A stretch of DNA of 64,000 nucleotides from Shewanella algicola (GCF_014648035.1 NZ_BMQI01000016.1:1-64000), one strand, 5' to 3'. Shown: positions 26,763 to 37,480, numbered from the stretch's first letter. Notes: generated by a model from the sequence alone, not told the origin. Made by a program: numbers and translations.

Positions 26763-27500
26763 TCAGTTTAAAAACACCATGCCGTAAATTAATACAAAAA
26801 TCATAGGGCTAAGGCTGGCAAAAGCAATGAGGCCAAAGCCGTCTAACATTGGGTTTCGACCTTTAATCACACTGGCAAGGCCGACGCCCAATGCTGTTAC
26901 CAAAGGCACGGTAATGGTTGATGTCGTAACGCCACCTGAATCGTAGGCAATACCAATAATATTGGCAGGGGCAAAGCTGGTGAGGATCATCACAAGTACA
27001 TAACCACCAATGATGATGTAATGAATAGGCCAACCCTTAAGAATACGGATCACGCCAAGTAAAATGGCTAAACCTACCGAGATTGCAACCGTGATACGCA
27101 GTCCCATAGCATAGGAACTCATGGCCTGCTTATTGGCCTCAATCGCACCCGCATTAGCGGCGACTTGAGCCGCTTCATTGGCTACGGCGGTTAGCGCAGG
27201 TTCAGCTAATGTGGTGCCAAATCCTAATGAGAACGAGAAAATCACTAGCCAAAATACACTTCCTTTTCGTGCTAATGCTTCTGCTAATGATTCGCCAATC
27301 GGGAATAAGCCCATTTCTAAACCAAATACAAAAAATGTTAAACCCAAAACAATAAAGACTAGGCCAACAAGAATAGAACCCAGTTCAGCAGGCGCTTGAT
27401 GTAGGACAAATATTTCAAAAAAACTGACCACTAATATGATGGGTACAAGGTCTTTAAAGCTACTGAACATAGCTTGGAGCAATTTAGCGATGGCAGACAT
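26763..27500 (-). CDS. DUF1538 membrane protein, first copy
   Basis: 245 residues, about seven membrane helices, with [19 protein letters not shown] near residue 189 and [12 protein letters not shown] near the C-terminus. It is first in a four-gene operon followed by a second DUF1538 gene 21 bases on, then P-II-like and CBS genes. Likely role: half of a cation/proton antiporter, by analogy with UmpAB. A perfect palindrome lies upstream at 27532-27550. Confidence 0.82.
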   Translation of the reverse strand: MSAIAKLLQAMFSSFKDLVPIILVVSFFEIFVLHQAPAELGSILVGLVFIVLGLTFFVFGLEMGLFPIGESLAEALARKGSVFWLVIFSFSLGFGTTLAEPALTAVANEAAQVAANAGAIEANKQAMSSYAMGLRITVAISVGLAILLGVIRILKGWPIHYIIIGGYVLVMILTSFAPANIIGIAYDSGGVTTSTITVPLVTALGVGLASVIKGRNPMLDGFGLIAFASLSPMIFVLIYGMVFLN

Positions 27501-27531
27501 CTATACTCCTGAAGGTAAAGTGACGGACTGT

Positions 27532-27550
27532 GATACTGCCTAGCAGTATC
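27532..27550. promoter_or_regulatory. Perfect 8+3+8 palindrome before the DUF1538 operon
   Basis: GATACTGC, three bases, GCAGTATC. It lies 32 bases upstream of the first DUF1538 start codon on the minus strand. There is no T tract, so an operator or leader hairpin is likelier than a terminator. I do not recognise the cognate regulator. Confidence 0.55.
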
Positions 27551-27757
27551 TCTGATTGTTCAATTCTGGTTGTTCAATAGCAAACGTTTTATTAAGTGTG
27601 ACTCTTGATAGTATTTTCGCAACATATTGTTTACAATGATTTTCATTAAATTGACTCAGATCATAAAAGTCAGGCAAACTGTGCCGTATATCTTTGATTA
27701 CTGATTTATACCCTGTGTAACAAAGGATCTTAGGTAAAACTAAAAAGGACTTTAATC

Positions 27758-28879
27758 ATGAAAAAAACACTTTTACGCTTATCCATTATCGCCGCGTGTG
27801 CAAGCCACATGGCCTACGCTCAACCTACGGACATGGTCACTGGGTCGGTTGATTTTTCAACAGCATACCAACAATATAACAATGCTATTGAGGCTAATAA
27901 CCAAGTCGATATCATCACCTATGCCCGACAAGCTTACGAACTTGGCGAAGTTAAATTTGGCGCAGACAACATTGATAGTGCTAAGTTAGCCATGAACTGG
28001 GCTAACGCTATTGTTGCGCAGTCAAAGCAGAATAATAATGGCCGGGTGATTCAAAATGAACAGGTGATAAAAGCGCAACAATTATTTGAGTCAGCTTTAA
28101 CCGTGTACCGTCAAAAATTGCCTGAAAATGATATTGCCTTGATTGATCCGCTTGTGGGCTTAGCAGAAACCACCGCTGATGATGCCTATGCCAAAAAAGT
28201 GTTGTTTGAGGCGATTGATATTGCCCAAGAGGCGGATAATGAACTCACTGTAGCTGAAGTGAAAACCATGGCGTTTTATCGTTTAAAGAGCACGGAATTT
28301 TATACTCGTACGGTGAGGAATTTCGCTTTTGACGCCTATGATATTTATGTCAAAAAGCTTCCAGAAAACGCGATAAAACGTGTAAATGCTACGTACCTCT
28401 ATGGGGCATTAAACGAAGCCATGGGTAAACACACTAAAGCGACGGATGCTTTAGTTGAAGTGATAAAACAATATCAAGCGTTACCTTATAGCCACCCACA
28501 TGAACTGCGTGCTCATGCCTTGCTGGTTGATATTTATCAAAAGCAAGGCCAAAGTGATCAAGCCACTGAGCATTGCATTGCCATTGGTAAAATGACGCCG
28601 TGGAATGAGCAACAAGAGCAAACGCCTTTATTTCGAACTCCACCAGATTACCCTATGTCTTATGCAAAGCGGGGTAAAAGTGGTTGGGTAAAATTACAGT
28701 TTACTGTTGATGAGCAAGGTTTTGTGCAATCACCACAAGTACTTGACTCTAAAGGGGGCAGTCAGTTTGAGAAAGAATCAATTGAGGCGCTAAGCCAGTG
28801 GCGTTACGCGCCTAAATTTATTGATGGTAAGCCAGCGCAGGGCACTTCAACAGTGCGCTTAGACTTTACCCTAGGTTAA
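27758..28879 (+). CDS. Periplasmic TPR protein with C-terminal TonB domain
   Basis: 373 residues with a signal peptide (1-21, ending AYA). The central part is helical and TPR-like (about 30-270). The last 80 residues are a TonB C-terminal domain (YPMSYAKRGKSGWVKLQFTV, SIEALSQWRYAP). There is no N-terminal membrane anchor or proline-rich spacer as in true TonB, so it is more likely a periplasmic relative than an energy transducer. AAAGGA lies upstream of ATG 27758. Confidence 0.82.
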   Translation: MKKTLLRLSIIAACASHMAYAQPTDMVTGSVDFSTAYQQYNNAIEANNQVDIITYARQAYELGEVKFGADNIDSAKLAMNWANAIVAQSKQNNNGRVIQNEQVIKAQQLFESALTVYRQKLPENDIALIDPLVGLAETTADDAYAKKVLFEAIDIAQEADNELTVAEVKTMAFYRLKSTEFYTRTVRNFAFDAYDIYVKKLPENAIKRVNATYLYGALNEAMGKHTKATDALVEVIKQYQALPYSHPHELRAHALLVDIYQKQGQSDQATEHCIAIGKMTPWNEQQEQTPLFRTPPDYPMSYAKRGKSGWVKLQFTVDEQGFVQSPQVLDSKGGSQFEKESIEALSQWRYAPKFIDGKPAQGTSTVRLDFTLG

Positions 28880-28899
28880 TGAGTCTATTGAGTTGTGAG

Positions 28900-29244
28900 T
28901 TAGCTTAATAAATACATACTCAACATGCTCACACACACAATCACAAAGCCAGATTCAATCATGAACTGGCTTTTTTGTAGCTGTTTTTTACCTTGCTTTA
29001 AAATGGTTATCAGTTGGTTTTGTTTGTAGATTCGGCACGATATTAATGAGGTTTGTGGATCGGCTATGAGTTGAAAACGACACTTTTTACCATTATCGAG
29101 CAACACATCATGCATGCTTTGTAAACCAAAGTTAAATTTGCGCGACACAACCTTACCATTAATAAATACGCGCTCTAAACCACACCAATTGCTTGCTTGT
29201 AACTCAATGTTGTCTTGATTGAGAAGGTAAGAAAATTTAATCAT
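28900..29244 (-). CDS. Small C-terminally anchored membrane protein, unknown function
   Basis: 114 residues from ATG 29244, chosen because AAGGA lies eight bases upstream; upstream ATGs lack a spaced site. Residues 1-90 look like a beta-rich soluble domain and residues about 93-113 a single membrane helix. I do not recognise a family. It is convergent with the TonB-domain gene, 20 bases apart. Confidence 0.6.
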   Translation of the reverse strand: MIKFSYLLNQDNIELQASNWCGLERVFINGKVVSRKFNFGLQSMHDVLLDNGKKCRFQLIADPQTSLISCRIYKQNQLITILKQGKKQLQKSQFMIESGFVIVCVSMLSMYLLS

Positions 29245-29580
29245 AATACTCATCCTTTCATATGATAACTGCACAATTTACCGATACAAACGCTGTTAGC
29301 TTAAGCTCATTCCTGTTGGTTTTTATTGCCTTAGTAACATTAATAAAAGCAGAGCAATGTGACATTTTCCAGCACACAAATATGAACAATTTAAGAATTT
29401 AACCTATGTTATTGCTGGCTATGGAAATATTTATTTTTATATTTTTAGTTGCAATATAGGAGTGATTGATCAACGAAGAGGTTATGGTTAAAGCTGACCA
29501 AGCCAGTGCAGCGCTCATTCGTCTAACACTTGCAGGTGCTAGTGCTGAATAAGTCTGTAATGCTAAGAACTTTGGCTGAA
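29245..29580. other. AT-rich intergenic region
   Basis: 336 bases. The only point of note is a 28-codon frame at 29466-29552 with a TTG start preceded by AGGAG (29458-29462) at a tight three-base spacing, encoding a peptide ending LIRLTLAGASAE. Its reality is doubtful. Confidence 0.35.
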
Positions 29581-30072
29581 TTAAGCGCTGTAATACGCCT
29601 TGAGTAAATCTTTCCAGGTAATAATACCCACGATATTGTTATTTTCTAATACTGGGAGGCAGCCAATGTTATTGTCTAAAATTAACTGAGTCGCCAGGTT
29701 GATATCACAATGGGGGGCAATCGTTAAAGGGTTGTGGCTCATTACTTGATGAACGCGTTTTTGTAGGGTTTCAGTATCACGAATAAGTTCTGCTGCGGTA
29801 CCAATATTGGGGCTTAACGCACTTAAAAAGTCTCGATGCGATAAAATACCTGTCAAGTGACAGCCTTCATCGATAACCAGTAAGTGGTGAAAGCTGACAT
29901 TATCGAAAATTTCTTTAGCTAATGACAAGCGATCATCCATTTCGATAGTCACAACGCGAGTTATCATGATATCGCCCACGCTGATGTGACGAGGCGAAGA
30001 TTGTGCCGTTGTGTCATTTGTTGTCTGATCCGATGTATCTGTCGATGTTGTCATAGATGATTCCCCACTCAT
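29581..30072 (-). CDS. CBS-domain pair protein
   Basis: 163 residues. A serine/threonine-rich N-terminal tail (1-25) is followed by two CBS motifs (about 33-90 and 105-160: VGDIMITRVVTI and VHQVMSHNPLTI). It probably senses adenine nucleotides. It lies downstream of the olsF-like gene on the same strand, with a 92-base gap, and has no clear partner. An internal methionine at residue 7 is an alternative start. Confidence 0.8.
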   Translation of the reverse strand: MSGESSMTTSTDTSDQTTNDTTAQSSPRHISVGDIMITRVVTIEMDDRLSLAKEIFDNVSFHHLLVIDEGCHLTGILSHRDFLSALSPNIGTAAELIRDTETLQKRVHQVMSHNPLTIAPHCDINLATQLILDNNIGCLPVLENNNIVGIITWKDLLKAYYSA

Positions 30073-30164
30073 TTATTCTTTTATATCAGATAAATATTAG
30101 CGTAACAATCAAATAACAACCAACAACAGCAGCAAAAGTATCCAGGGTTATGATGCGGTTTGTC

Positions 30165-31889
30165 CTAATGGTATAAATGGCCTGCCAGGTACTTTTGATA
30201 TTTAATCGGTTTAAGTTGGTGAATATCCACTAAGACTAAACCATCAATGCAATCACCAAATTCAGGGTCAATACCAAAATCTAAAAATTTTACGCCTTGG
30301 TTGTCGCACAATTCACCATATTGTTTAAATAATGTCGGTACTGAGACAGCCATATTTGCTAACGTCCGTTTGAGTATTTTAAAGTTCTCAGCGTAGTCGT
30401 TGCCGTTAAACAAGAGTTGTAATTGGGCTATTCTGTCTGGGGTAAATTGATAGGGATTAAATGAGCGAGCTAGCGTTTTGCTGGTCGAAAACTGTTGTTG
30501 ATAAAAGAACACCAACATTTCTTTTGCTTGCAATGGCAGGCTGTCACTTAATGATACTGGGCCAAATAAATAGCGATATTGAGGGTGCTTTACTAAAAAC
30601 GCACCAATGCCTTGCCATAGGTATTCTAAACTGCGTCGGCCCCAGTATTTAGGTTGTACAAAGCTGCGGCCAAGTTCTAATCCTTGATCGAAATAAGGGG
30701 TAAAGGCGCCTTTGTAATCAAATAACGATTGGCTGTAGAGTGAATTTTCGCCAACATTTTCATGTAACGTCTTAGCGCTGGCAAAGCGGTATGCACCGAC
30801 GATTTCTAAGTCATCTTTGTCCCATAATACTAAGTGTAAGTAGTGGTTGTCGTATTTATCAGTGTCACGGCGTTTGCCTGTGCCTTCGCCCACAGCACGA
30901 AAAGCAATCTCACGTAAGCGGCCAATTTCACGCATGATGGCGCTACTGTGTTGATGCTTGTACAGATAGATTTGTTTGTTGTCTTGGGTTTGCCCGAGTA
31001 ATTCGCATTGTGTTAACGCACTTTGCAGTTCACTGCGTTTCTCCGGGTGAGCAATTGCATTTTGGGTAGTAAATAACGGGCTCCGATTTTTGCCTATTCG
31101 GTATAAATGGTTTTTAAGCAGTTTTACTTTTGTTTTTAAGGGGAACTCTTGGGTGTTAACGACTTCTTTGGCGATCAACTGCCCAATACGAATTGGCATG
31201 ACTTGGTCAACTTGCTTAAACATTTCTTTGACTAATAATAACGTTGCTAACGGTTTATAGAGCATTGAAGCGCCATAAAACGTCGCTGAGTTTTTTGCGT
31301 CTACAAAAATAGGTAAAAGGGGCGCATTACAGGCACGAGCCATTTTTAAAAAGCCACTATGCCATTGTAAATCGGTGACACCAGAGGGACGTAAACGTGA
31401 CACTTCACCCGATGGGAATATCAGCACCGCACCTTCATTTTTAAGGTGGTGGTGTATTTCATCGAGATGTTGCTTGGGTGTGCCGCCGGTCATGTTACGT
31501 ACGGGCAATAAAATCGAATGCAGCGGTTTAATGGCCATTAATAATTCATTAGCGACCACTTTAATGTCGGGTCGAACCTGGCTAATAAGTTTGATTAACG
31601 CTAAGGCATCGAGTGAGCCAATGGGGTGATTGGCGTATATTACCACGCGCCCTTCGTGTGGAATATTCTCAACTTCGTTATTGGGCACGCTGTAAGTGAA
31701 GTTTAAAAAGGCTAGAATTTGTTCGACAAAGTCTACGCCAGATAAATGGGCGTGTTCGTTGGCAATGTCATTACATTGCTTCTCGTGAAGTAAATAACGC
31801 AACATGGCTTTGGTGGGCGTAGCTAACCACGGCTTGTTGTGCACATTTGGCAGGTTTTTCTCTACTACATTATCGACCGTAAAAATCAT
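30165..31889 (-). CDS. olsF: OlsF-like bifunctional ornithine lipid synthase
   Basis: 574 residues with two acyltransferase domains. The N-terminal half is a PlsC/OlsA-type O-acyltransferase, with NHPIGSLD (the NHxxxxD motif, about residue 90) and FPSGEVSR. The C-terminal half is OlsB/GNAT-like (REIAFRAVGEGTGKRRD, LELGRSFVQPKYWGRRSLEY). This order matches OlsF of Serratia and Vibrio, which makes phosphorus-free ornithine lipids from ornithine in two acylations. The product is probably an inner-membrane-associated enzyme. Ornithine lipids help when phosphate is scarce, but I saw no convincing Pho box. It follows the metallophosphoesterase gene by 13 bases. Confidence 0.83.
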   Translation of the reverse strand: MIFTVDNVVEKNLPNVHNKPWLATPTKAMLRYLLHEKQCNDIANEHAHLSGVDFVEQILAFLNFTYSVPNNEVENIPHEGRVVIYANHPIGSLDALALIKLISQVRPDIKVVANELLMAIKPLHSILLPVRNMTGGTPKQHLDEIHHHLKNEGAVLIFPSGEVSRLRPSGVTDLQWHSGFLKMARACNAPLLPIFVDAKNSATFYGASMLYKPLATLLLVKEMFKQVDQVMPIRIGQLIAKEVVNTQEFPLKTKVKLLKNHLYRIGKNRSPLFTTQNAIAHPEKRSELQSALTQCELLGQTQDNKQIYLYKHQHSSAIMREIGRLREIAFRAVGEGTGKRRDTDKYDNHYLHLVLWDKDDLEIVGAYRFASAKTLHENVGENSLYSQSLFDYKGAFTPYFDQGLELGRSFVQPKYWGRRSLEYLWQGIGAFLVKHPQYRYLFGPVSLSDSLPLQAKEMLVFFYQQQFSTSKTLARSFNPYQFTPDRIAQLQLLFNGNDYAENFKILKRTLANMAVSVPTLFKQYGELCDNQGVKFLDFGIDPEFGDCIDGLVLVDIHQLKPIKYQKYLAGHLYH

Positions 31890-31902
31890 AACCTTATCCT
31901 TT

Positions 31903-32799
31903 TTATGCTACGTGTTGTTTTTGAGGTTTGATGGGGTTGTCATGCATATGGGGTAACACAATACTGGCGACAGTTTCAGCTTGTAGGTTTTGCTCGTTCC
32001 ATTTAAGCAGCTGCACATCGCCCTCAAGGGTTTCTACAATCAAGGTGCAGTTTTCAACCCAATCCCCATCGTTGGCGTAAATCAGTGGGTGTTGATTTAT
32101 GGTGTGTTCTGATAGCTCAGGCTGGTGGATATGGCCGCACACCACCATGTCGACCTGTTTTTTAGCGGCGTAACGCAATACGGCATCACGATATTGAGTA
32201 ATGGCTTGCTGGGCCTTATTAACCCTAAGTTTGATATAACTGGCCAACGACCTATAGGGATAACCCATGGTGCTTCTCACTGCATGAAGTTGTCGGTTTA
32301 GCCAAAGCAACACATCGTATAAATGATCGCCTAATTTGGCATAAGCGCGGCTGACGCACACTTGCGAGTCAAATTGATCGCCATGAAGCATTAAAAAGCG
32401 TTTGCCCGTAATGGACTCATGAATGTGTTGTTTTGCTAAGGTGACACCTTTGAAGTGACTGTCAGCATAGGCTTTAAATGCTTCGTCATGGTTACCTGGA
32501 ATAAACACGACCTGAGTACCGTTACTGGCAAGTTCAAGGATTTTTTTGATGACGTTGTCATGGCTGTCTGGCCAGTAGACTCTTTTTTTAAGTGCCCATA
32601 CATCGACAATATCACCCACAAGGTACAGGTAATCACTTTGGCTGTGGTTTAAAAAATGCAGTAAAAATTCGGCTTTACAGTCAATGCTACCAAGGTGAAC
32701 ATCTGATATCCACATAGCATGAAAATGTTGGATTTTTGCTTTGTGGGTTAAGTGCGATAAAGATTGGCGTTGCTGATTACTTTTACTCTGTGAAATCAT
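31903..32799 (-). CDS. LpxH-like metallophosphoesterase
   Basis: 298 residues, calcineurin-like fold with all motifs: SDVHLG (Asp33, His35), GDIVD (Asp63), GNHD (103-105), a later HGDQFD and GHIH. It reads like UDP-2,3-diacylglucosamine diphosphatase relatives (LpxH2/YbbF class), with an extra basic N-terminus of about 25 residues. It probably hydrolyses a lipid or nucleotide pyrophosphate. It is co-transcribed with olsF, so a role in membrane lipid remodelling is inferred. Confidence 0.8.
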   Translation of the reverse strand: MISQSKSNQQRQSLSHLTHKAKIQHFHAMWISDVHLGSIDCKAEFLLHFLNHSQSDYLYLVGDIVDVWALKKRVYWPDSHDNVIKKILELASNGTQVVFIPGNHDEAFKAYADSHFKGVTLAKQHIHESITGKRFLMLHGDQFDSQVCVSRAYAKLGDHLYDVLLWLNRQLHAVRSTMGYPYRSLASYIKLRVNKAQQAITQYRDAVLRYAAKKQVDMVVCGHIHQPELSEHTINQHPLIYANDGDWVENCTLIVETLEGDVQLLKWNEQNLQAETVASIVLPHMHDNPIKPQKQHVA

Positions 32800-32910
32800 C
32801 TGTCGTTCACCCTAATACACAGATTGTGTCAGTGTTGATTTAGGGTAAGGCTGTTATTTGACGCTAAGGTGAACGATTTATTGCAACTTGATGAAAGTGT
32901 TAGCCAATAA

Positions 32911-32940
32911 AAAAAGGAAATGCATAGGCATTTCCTTAAT
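32911..32940 (-). terminator. Terminator of the leucine dehydrogenase gene
   Basis: Arms AAGGAAATGC (32914-32923) and GCATTTCCTT (32928-32937) with a four-base loop. On the minus strand the hairpin runs into T residues. It lies about 50 bases past the stop codon. Confidence 0.85.
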
Positions 32941-32985
32941 TTAGCAATGTATCGATGGGGCGAATCTGGCACTCAGGCGTGGCGA

Positions 32986-34017
32986 TTATTGTGCCGCGTC
33001 AATAATGGCTTTAGCCATTTCGTCAGCAACCGAACCCGTGGTGCGATTCTCTGCATCTGCACGGCTAAAAATAGTTAATAGCGTATGATAGATTTGCTCA
33101 ACTTTGGCCTTAGATGCTGCGGCGTCATAGTTTTTCTCAAATGACACGTTAATAATCCCGCCCGCGTTAATCACATAATCTGGCGCGTACAAAATGCCCA
33201 TTTGCTTGAGTTTTTCGCCGTGGCGCACCTCAGCTAACTGGTTATTGGCACAACCGGCAACGATAGTGGCTTTTAACAGTGGCAGGGTGGTGTCATTAAT
33301 TGTGGCGCCTAAGGCGCAAGGTGCATATACATCGACATCTTGAGCATAGATGTCTTGTGGGGCAACTACTATGGCACCAAACTCGGCGGCCACACGGTCA
33401 AGTGATGATTGGTGAATGTCGGTTACAATCAGTTCAGCACCTTCTTCGTGTAAATGCTTACACAGGTAATAACCTACGTGCCCAACGCCCTGTACCGAGA
33501 CTTTTATTCCTTTTAGGCTATCTACACCACGTTGATGTTTAACAGCCGCTTTAATACCTAAATAAGTGCCTAACGCGGTTAATGGCGATGGGTCGCCTGA
33601 TTTGCCTTCCATGCCGGCAACAAACTCTGTTTCACGGCTGGCAATCATGATGTCAGATGTTGATACGCCAACATCTTCTGCTGAATAGTATTTACCACCT
33701 AAACTATTCACAAAGCGGCCAAAGGCTAAAAATAATGCTTCGCGGTCGGTGGTTTTAGGATCGGCGATGATCACGGCTTTACCACCACCCATGCTTAGGC
33801 CTGCTAGTGCATTTTTATAGGTCATGCCACGCGAGAGACGCAATACATCCGTTAACGCTTCATCATCCGATTGATAGTTCCACATACGGCACCCGCCGAC
33901 GGCTGGACCAAGGTTAGTGTTGTGGACTGCGATAATGGCTTTTAAGCCACTTTGCTTGTCATGACAAAATACCACTTGTTCGTGTTCATCGAACGAAACA
34001 TGATTAAATACTGTCAC
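32986..34017 (-). CDS. ldh: Leucine (Glu/Leu/Phe/Val-family) dehydrogenase
   Basis: 343 residues, NAD-dependent oxidative deamination of branched-chain amino acids. The catalytic segment GLSMGGGKAVI lies near residue 74, and the Rossmann motif VQGVGHVGYYL near 175. The length fits leucine dehydrogenases rather than the longer glutamate dehydrogenases. A separate gene with its own terminator. An inverted repeat of LiuR type (34191-34208) lies upstream, consistent with induction during branched-chain amino acid use. Leucine versus phenylalanine preference cannot be settled from sequence. Confidence 0.88.
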   Translation of the reverse strand: MTVFNHVSFDEHEQVVFCHDKQSGLKAIIAVHNTNLGPAVGGCRMWNYQSDDEALTDVLRLSRGMTYKNALAGLSMGGGKAVIIADPKTTDREALFLAFGRFVNSLGGKYYSAEDVGVSTSDIMIASRETEFVAGMEGKSGDPSPLTALGTYLGIKAAVKHQRGVDSLKGIKVSVQGVGHVGYYLCKHLHEEGAELIVTDIHQSSLDRVAAEFGAIVVAPQDIYAQDVDVYAPCALGATINDTTLPLLKATIVAGCANNQLAEVRHGEKLKQMGILYAPDYVINAGGIINVSFEKNYDAAASKAKVEQIYHTLLTIFSRADAENRTTGSVADEMAKAIIDAAQ

Positions 34018-34190
34018 GTGTAATCTCCGCTTGCTGTGTGTAAAAGTAAAGTAACGTACCTAGGGAATAGAGTCTATTAGGTACAAACGACTGCTTGTTA
34101 AATTTATTGCAGCACGATAGCATTTAGCGCTACTCTCAACAAAGCACGATTTAGTTATTTTTGTGATTGATGTGGAAATTTAGCTTGCCA

Positions 34191-34208
34191 CTTTACGTAA
34201 ACGTAAAG
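34191..34208. promoter_or_regulatory. LiuR-like operator between ldh and the DUF4826 gene
   Basis: CTTTACGTAAACGTAAAG is a perfect inverted repeat of eight-base arms around AA. As I recall it, the MerR-family regulator LiuR, which controls branched-chain amino acid breakdown in gammaproteobacteria, recognises a similar TTTACGTAAACGT-type palindrome. It lies 174 bases before ldh and 89 before the divergent gene. Confidence 0.55.
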
Positions 34209-34296
34209 TAACTTATGTTGCATCATTGTTTTTGAGATTGAGTTTTAGGTTAATTATTGTTCTAACCTGAAAAATAACAATAAGATAGGAAGTATT

Positions 34297-34737
34297 ATGA
34301 CTGAAGAAGTTGCAGAGAATGTCACTGAGCCAACAGTAGACCAAGAAGCCTTAAGACAAGAGTGGGTGCGTACTCAGTTTCAAAAAGCCAATCGCTTTTT
34401 AGCTGAAAAAGGCGTAATCCCAAGTAACGTACTGGCCAGTGAAAGTCGCTATCTTGCGCCTTATTTAGCCATTTGGAAAATGGAATCTAAGCAGCCTAAA
34501 AAACAAACCTTTTGGGTGATGTCGGGTGATTTACCATCTGATTATGTTGACGTTAAAGTGGCGGCTACAGCACGAGATGCCATTCGTCATTTTTCAATGA
34601 TGTGGCAGCTTAAAGCTGAAAACCTGCATCAATCAGGCGCTACCAGAGATGAGACTCAACGAAAATTTGCCCAATTATTAGTGTCACGTGCAGAAAGCCT
34701 GCACAGAATGCATCAAGATGAAAAACTTTGGGGTTAA
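34297..34737 (+). CDS. DUF4826 family protein
   Basis: 146 residues, hydrophilic and mostly helical, with an acidic N-terminus. Segments FLAEKGVIPSNVLASESRYL and VTFWVMSGDLPSDY-like fit my memory of DUF4826. No catalytic motif is visible. Function unknown. AGGAAG lies seven bases before ATG 34297. It is divergent from ldh. Confidence 0.7.
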   Translation: MTEEVAENVTEPTVDQEALRQEWVRTQFQKANRFLAEKGVIPSNVLASESRYLAPYLAIWKMESKQPKKQTFWVMSGDLPSDYVDVKVAATARDAIRHFSMMWQLKAENLHQSGATRDETQRKFAQLLVSRAESLHRMHQDEKLWG

Positions 34738-34755
34738 TACCTCAACAACGCAAAT

Positions 34756-34788
34756 AAACAAAAAAGGCACCTAGGTGCCTTTTTGTTT
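34756..34788. terminator. Bidirectional terminator between DUF4826 gene and roxA
   Basis: A long palindrome centred on GGCACCTAGGTGCC, flanked by A and T runs on both sides, so it can end transcription from either strand. Confidence 0.88.
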
Positions 34789-34844
34789 ATCTTAACCTGA
34801 GCTCTCGCAGAGTCATCACTTATTAACGCACAATGACTTTAAAT

Positions 34845-35987
34845 TTAGTATTCGTCTTCAGCGAGGTAATACAACCCTTGATTAACCAGTTGGGTTAATA
34901 GCTCAAGTAATGCGGGCTGTTCAACCAGTTCTCTGGCTTGCTCAGGCATAATGCTGACATTGTTGGCAAACAGTTGTAATACCGCTTCGCTTGCTTGTGC
35001 TAGTGGGTACTCGTCACCATTAATAAATAACCGTGACTGGCTGTCTTGTTCAAGACATAACACTTTTAAGCCACCAATGCGCTGAATAATCGCGCCTTGC
35101 TCAATGGCATCAATTAAGTCTTCGTTGCTTAATGGTTCTTCATCTTCGCACACATCCAGTTCAAATCTGTTTTGACTTAATAATTTGCCTAGCATGGTTT
35201 GGTATGCTTGAGGATCTTGAGCAAGTTGCACCAATAAATCCATAATGCCTTGTTGATGCGTTTGGCTAATGATGCCGGGGGCCTCTGGTTCATCGGTGGA
35301 GGTAAAACGTTTATTGCCTAAATTGTTGTCGATAAGGCTGTCGGCTAATTCAGTTAATAATTCTTGTTGGCTCGGCGCTCTAAATCCAATGGAGTAGGAC
35401 ATGGCTAAAGTCACGGTTTCGCCGCAATGCGGATAACCTGGAGGAATGTATAACACATCGCCTTTTTGCAATACCACATCAATAATTGGCTCAAAATCGT
35501 CAACTAAAGGTGAGTTTTCATTGCCACCACGACGTTTATGTTGGCCTTTGTCACCGACTTTCCAGCGACGTTCACCTTCACCTTGAATAATAAACACATC
35601 ATAGTTGTCGATATGTGGTCCTACACCGCCGCCCGGTGTGGCAAACGACACCATTAAGTCATCAAAACGCCAGTCGGGTAAAAAGCGAAATGCTTCGACT
35701 AATGGCTGTGATGCGGGATACCAATGGTTAACGGCCTGCACTAATAACTGCCAGTTATCTTCGCCAAATTGGTCGTAGTCTTCAAATGGACCTTGAACCA
35801 CGTCCCAATCATCACCTTTTGTGACCACCACGCGAGAGGAAATTTCTTCTTCGCATGCGAGACCTGCAAGTTCGTCTGCAGCAATTGGGTCTTCAAAATC
35901 AACAAATGCCTGTTTGATGATAAGGGGTTTCTGCTGCCAATGCTGTTTAATAAAGGCTTGGGTATCAATATTTAATGTGTACATCAT
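34845..35987 (-). CDS. roxA: Ribosomal protein uL16 arginine 3-hydroxylase (JmjC oxygenase)
   Basis: 380 residues, YcfD family; uses Fe(II), oxygen and 2-oxoglutarate to hydroxylate an arginine of ribosomal protein L16. The iron ligands His125, Asp127 (GPHIDNYD) and His187 (GYPHCGE) fall at the same positions as in the E. coli enzyme. The C-terminal winged-helix dimerisation part follows. Start is ATG 35987 (MMYT); the second methionine is equally possible. It lies downstream of purB but a terminator intervenes, so it has its own promoter. Confidence 0.9.
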   Translation of the reverse strand: MMYTLNIDTQAFIKQHWQQKPLIIKQAFVDFEDPIAADELAGLACEEEISSRVVVTKGDDWDVVQGPFEDYDQFGEDNWQLLVQAVNHWYPASQPLVEAFRFLPDWRFDDLMVSFATPGGGVGPHIDNYDVFIIQGEGERRWKVGDKGQHKRRGGNENSPLVDDFEPIIDVVLQKGDVLYIPPGYPHCGETVTLAMSYSIGFRAPSQQELLTELADSLIDNNLGNKRFTSTDEPEAPGIISQTHQQGIMDLLVQLAQDPQAYQTMLGKLLSQNRFELDVCEDEEPLSNEDLIDAIEQGAIIQRIGGLKVLCLEQDSQSRLFINGDEYPLAQASEAVLQLFANNVSIMPEQARELVEQPALLELLTQLVNQGLYYLAEDEY

Positions 35988-36017
35988 TGACCTCAGATGG
36001 AGAATGGTAAATCCAAT

Positions 36018-36044
36018 AAAAAAGCGGCCACAGATGCGACCGCC
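36018..36044 (-). terminator. Terminator of purB
   Basis: On the minus strand GCGGTC, loop, GGCCGC, then six T. One G-T pair in the stem. It sits between purB and roxA. Confidence 0.75.
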
Positions 36045-36070
36045 AAGATTAGCTAATGTCGATTAAATGA

Positions 36071-37480
<1,410 letters not shown>

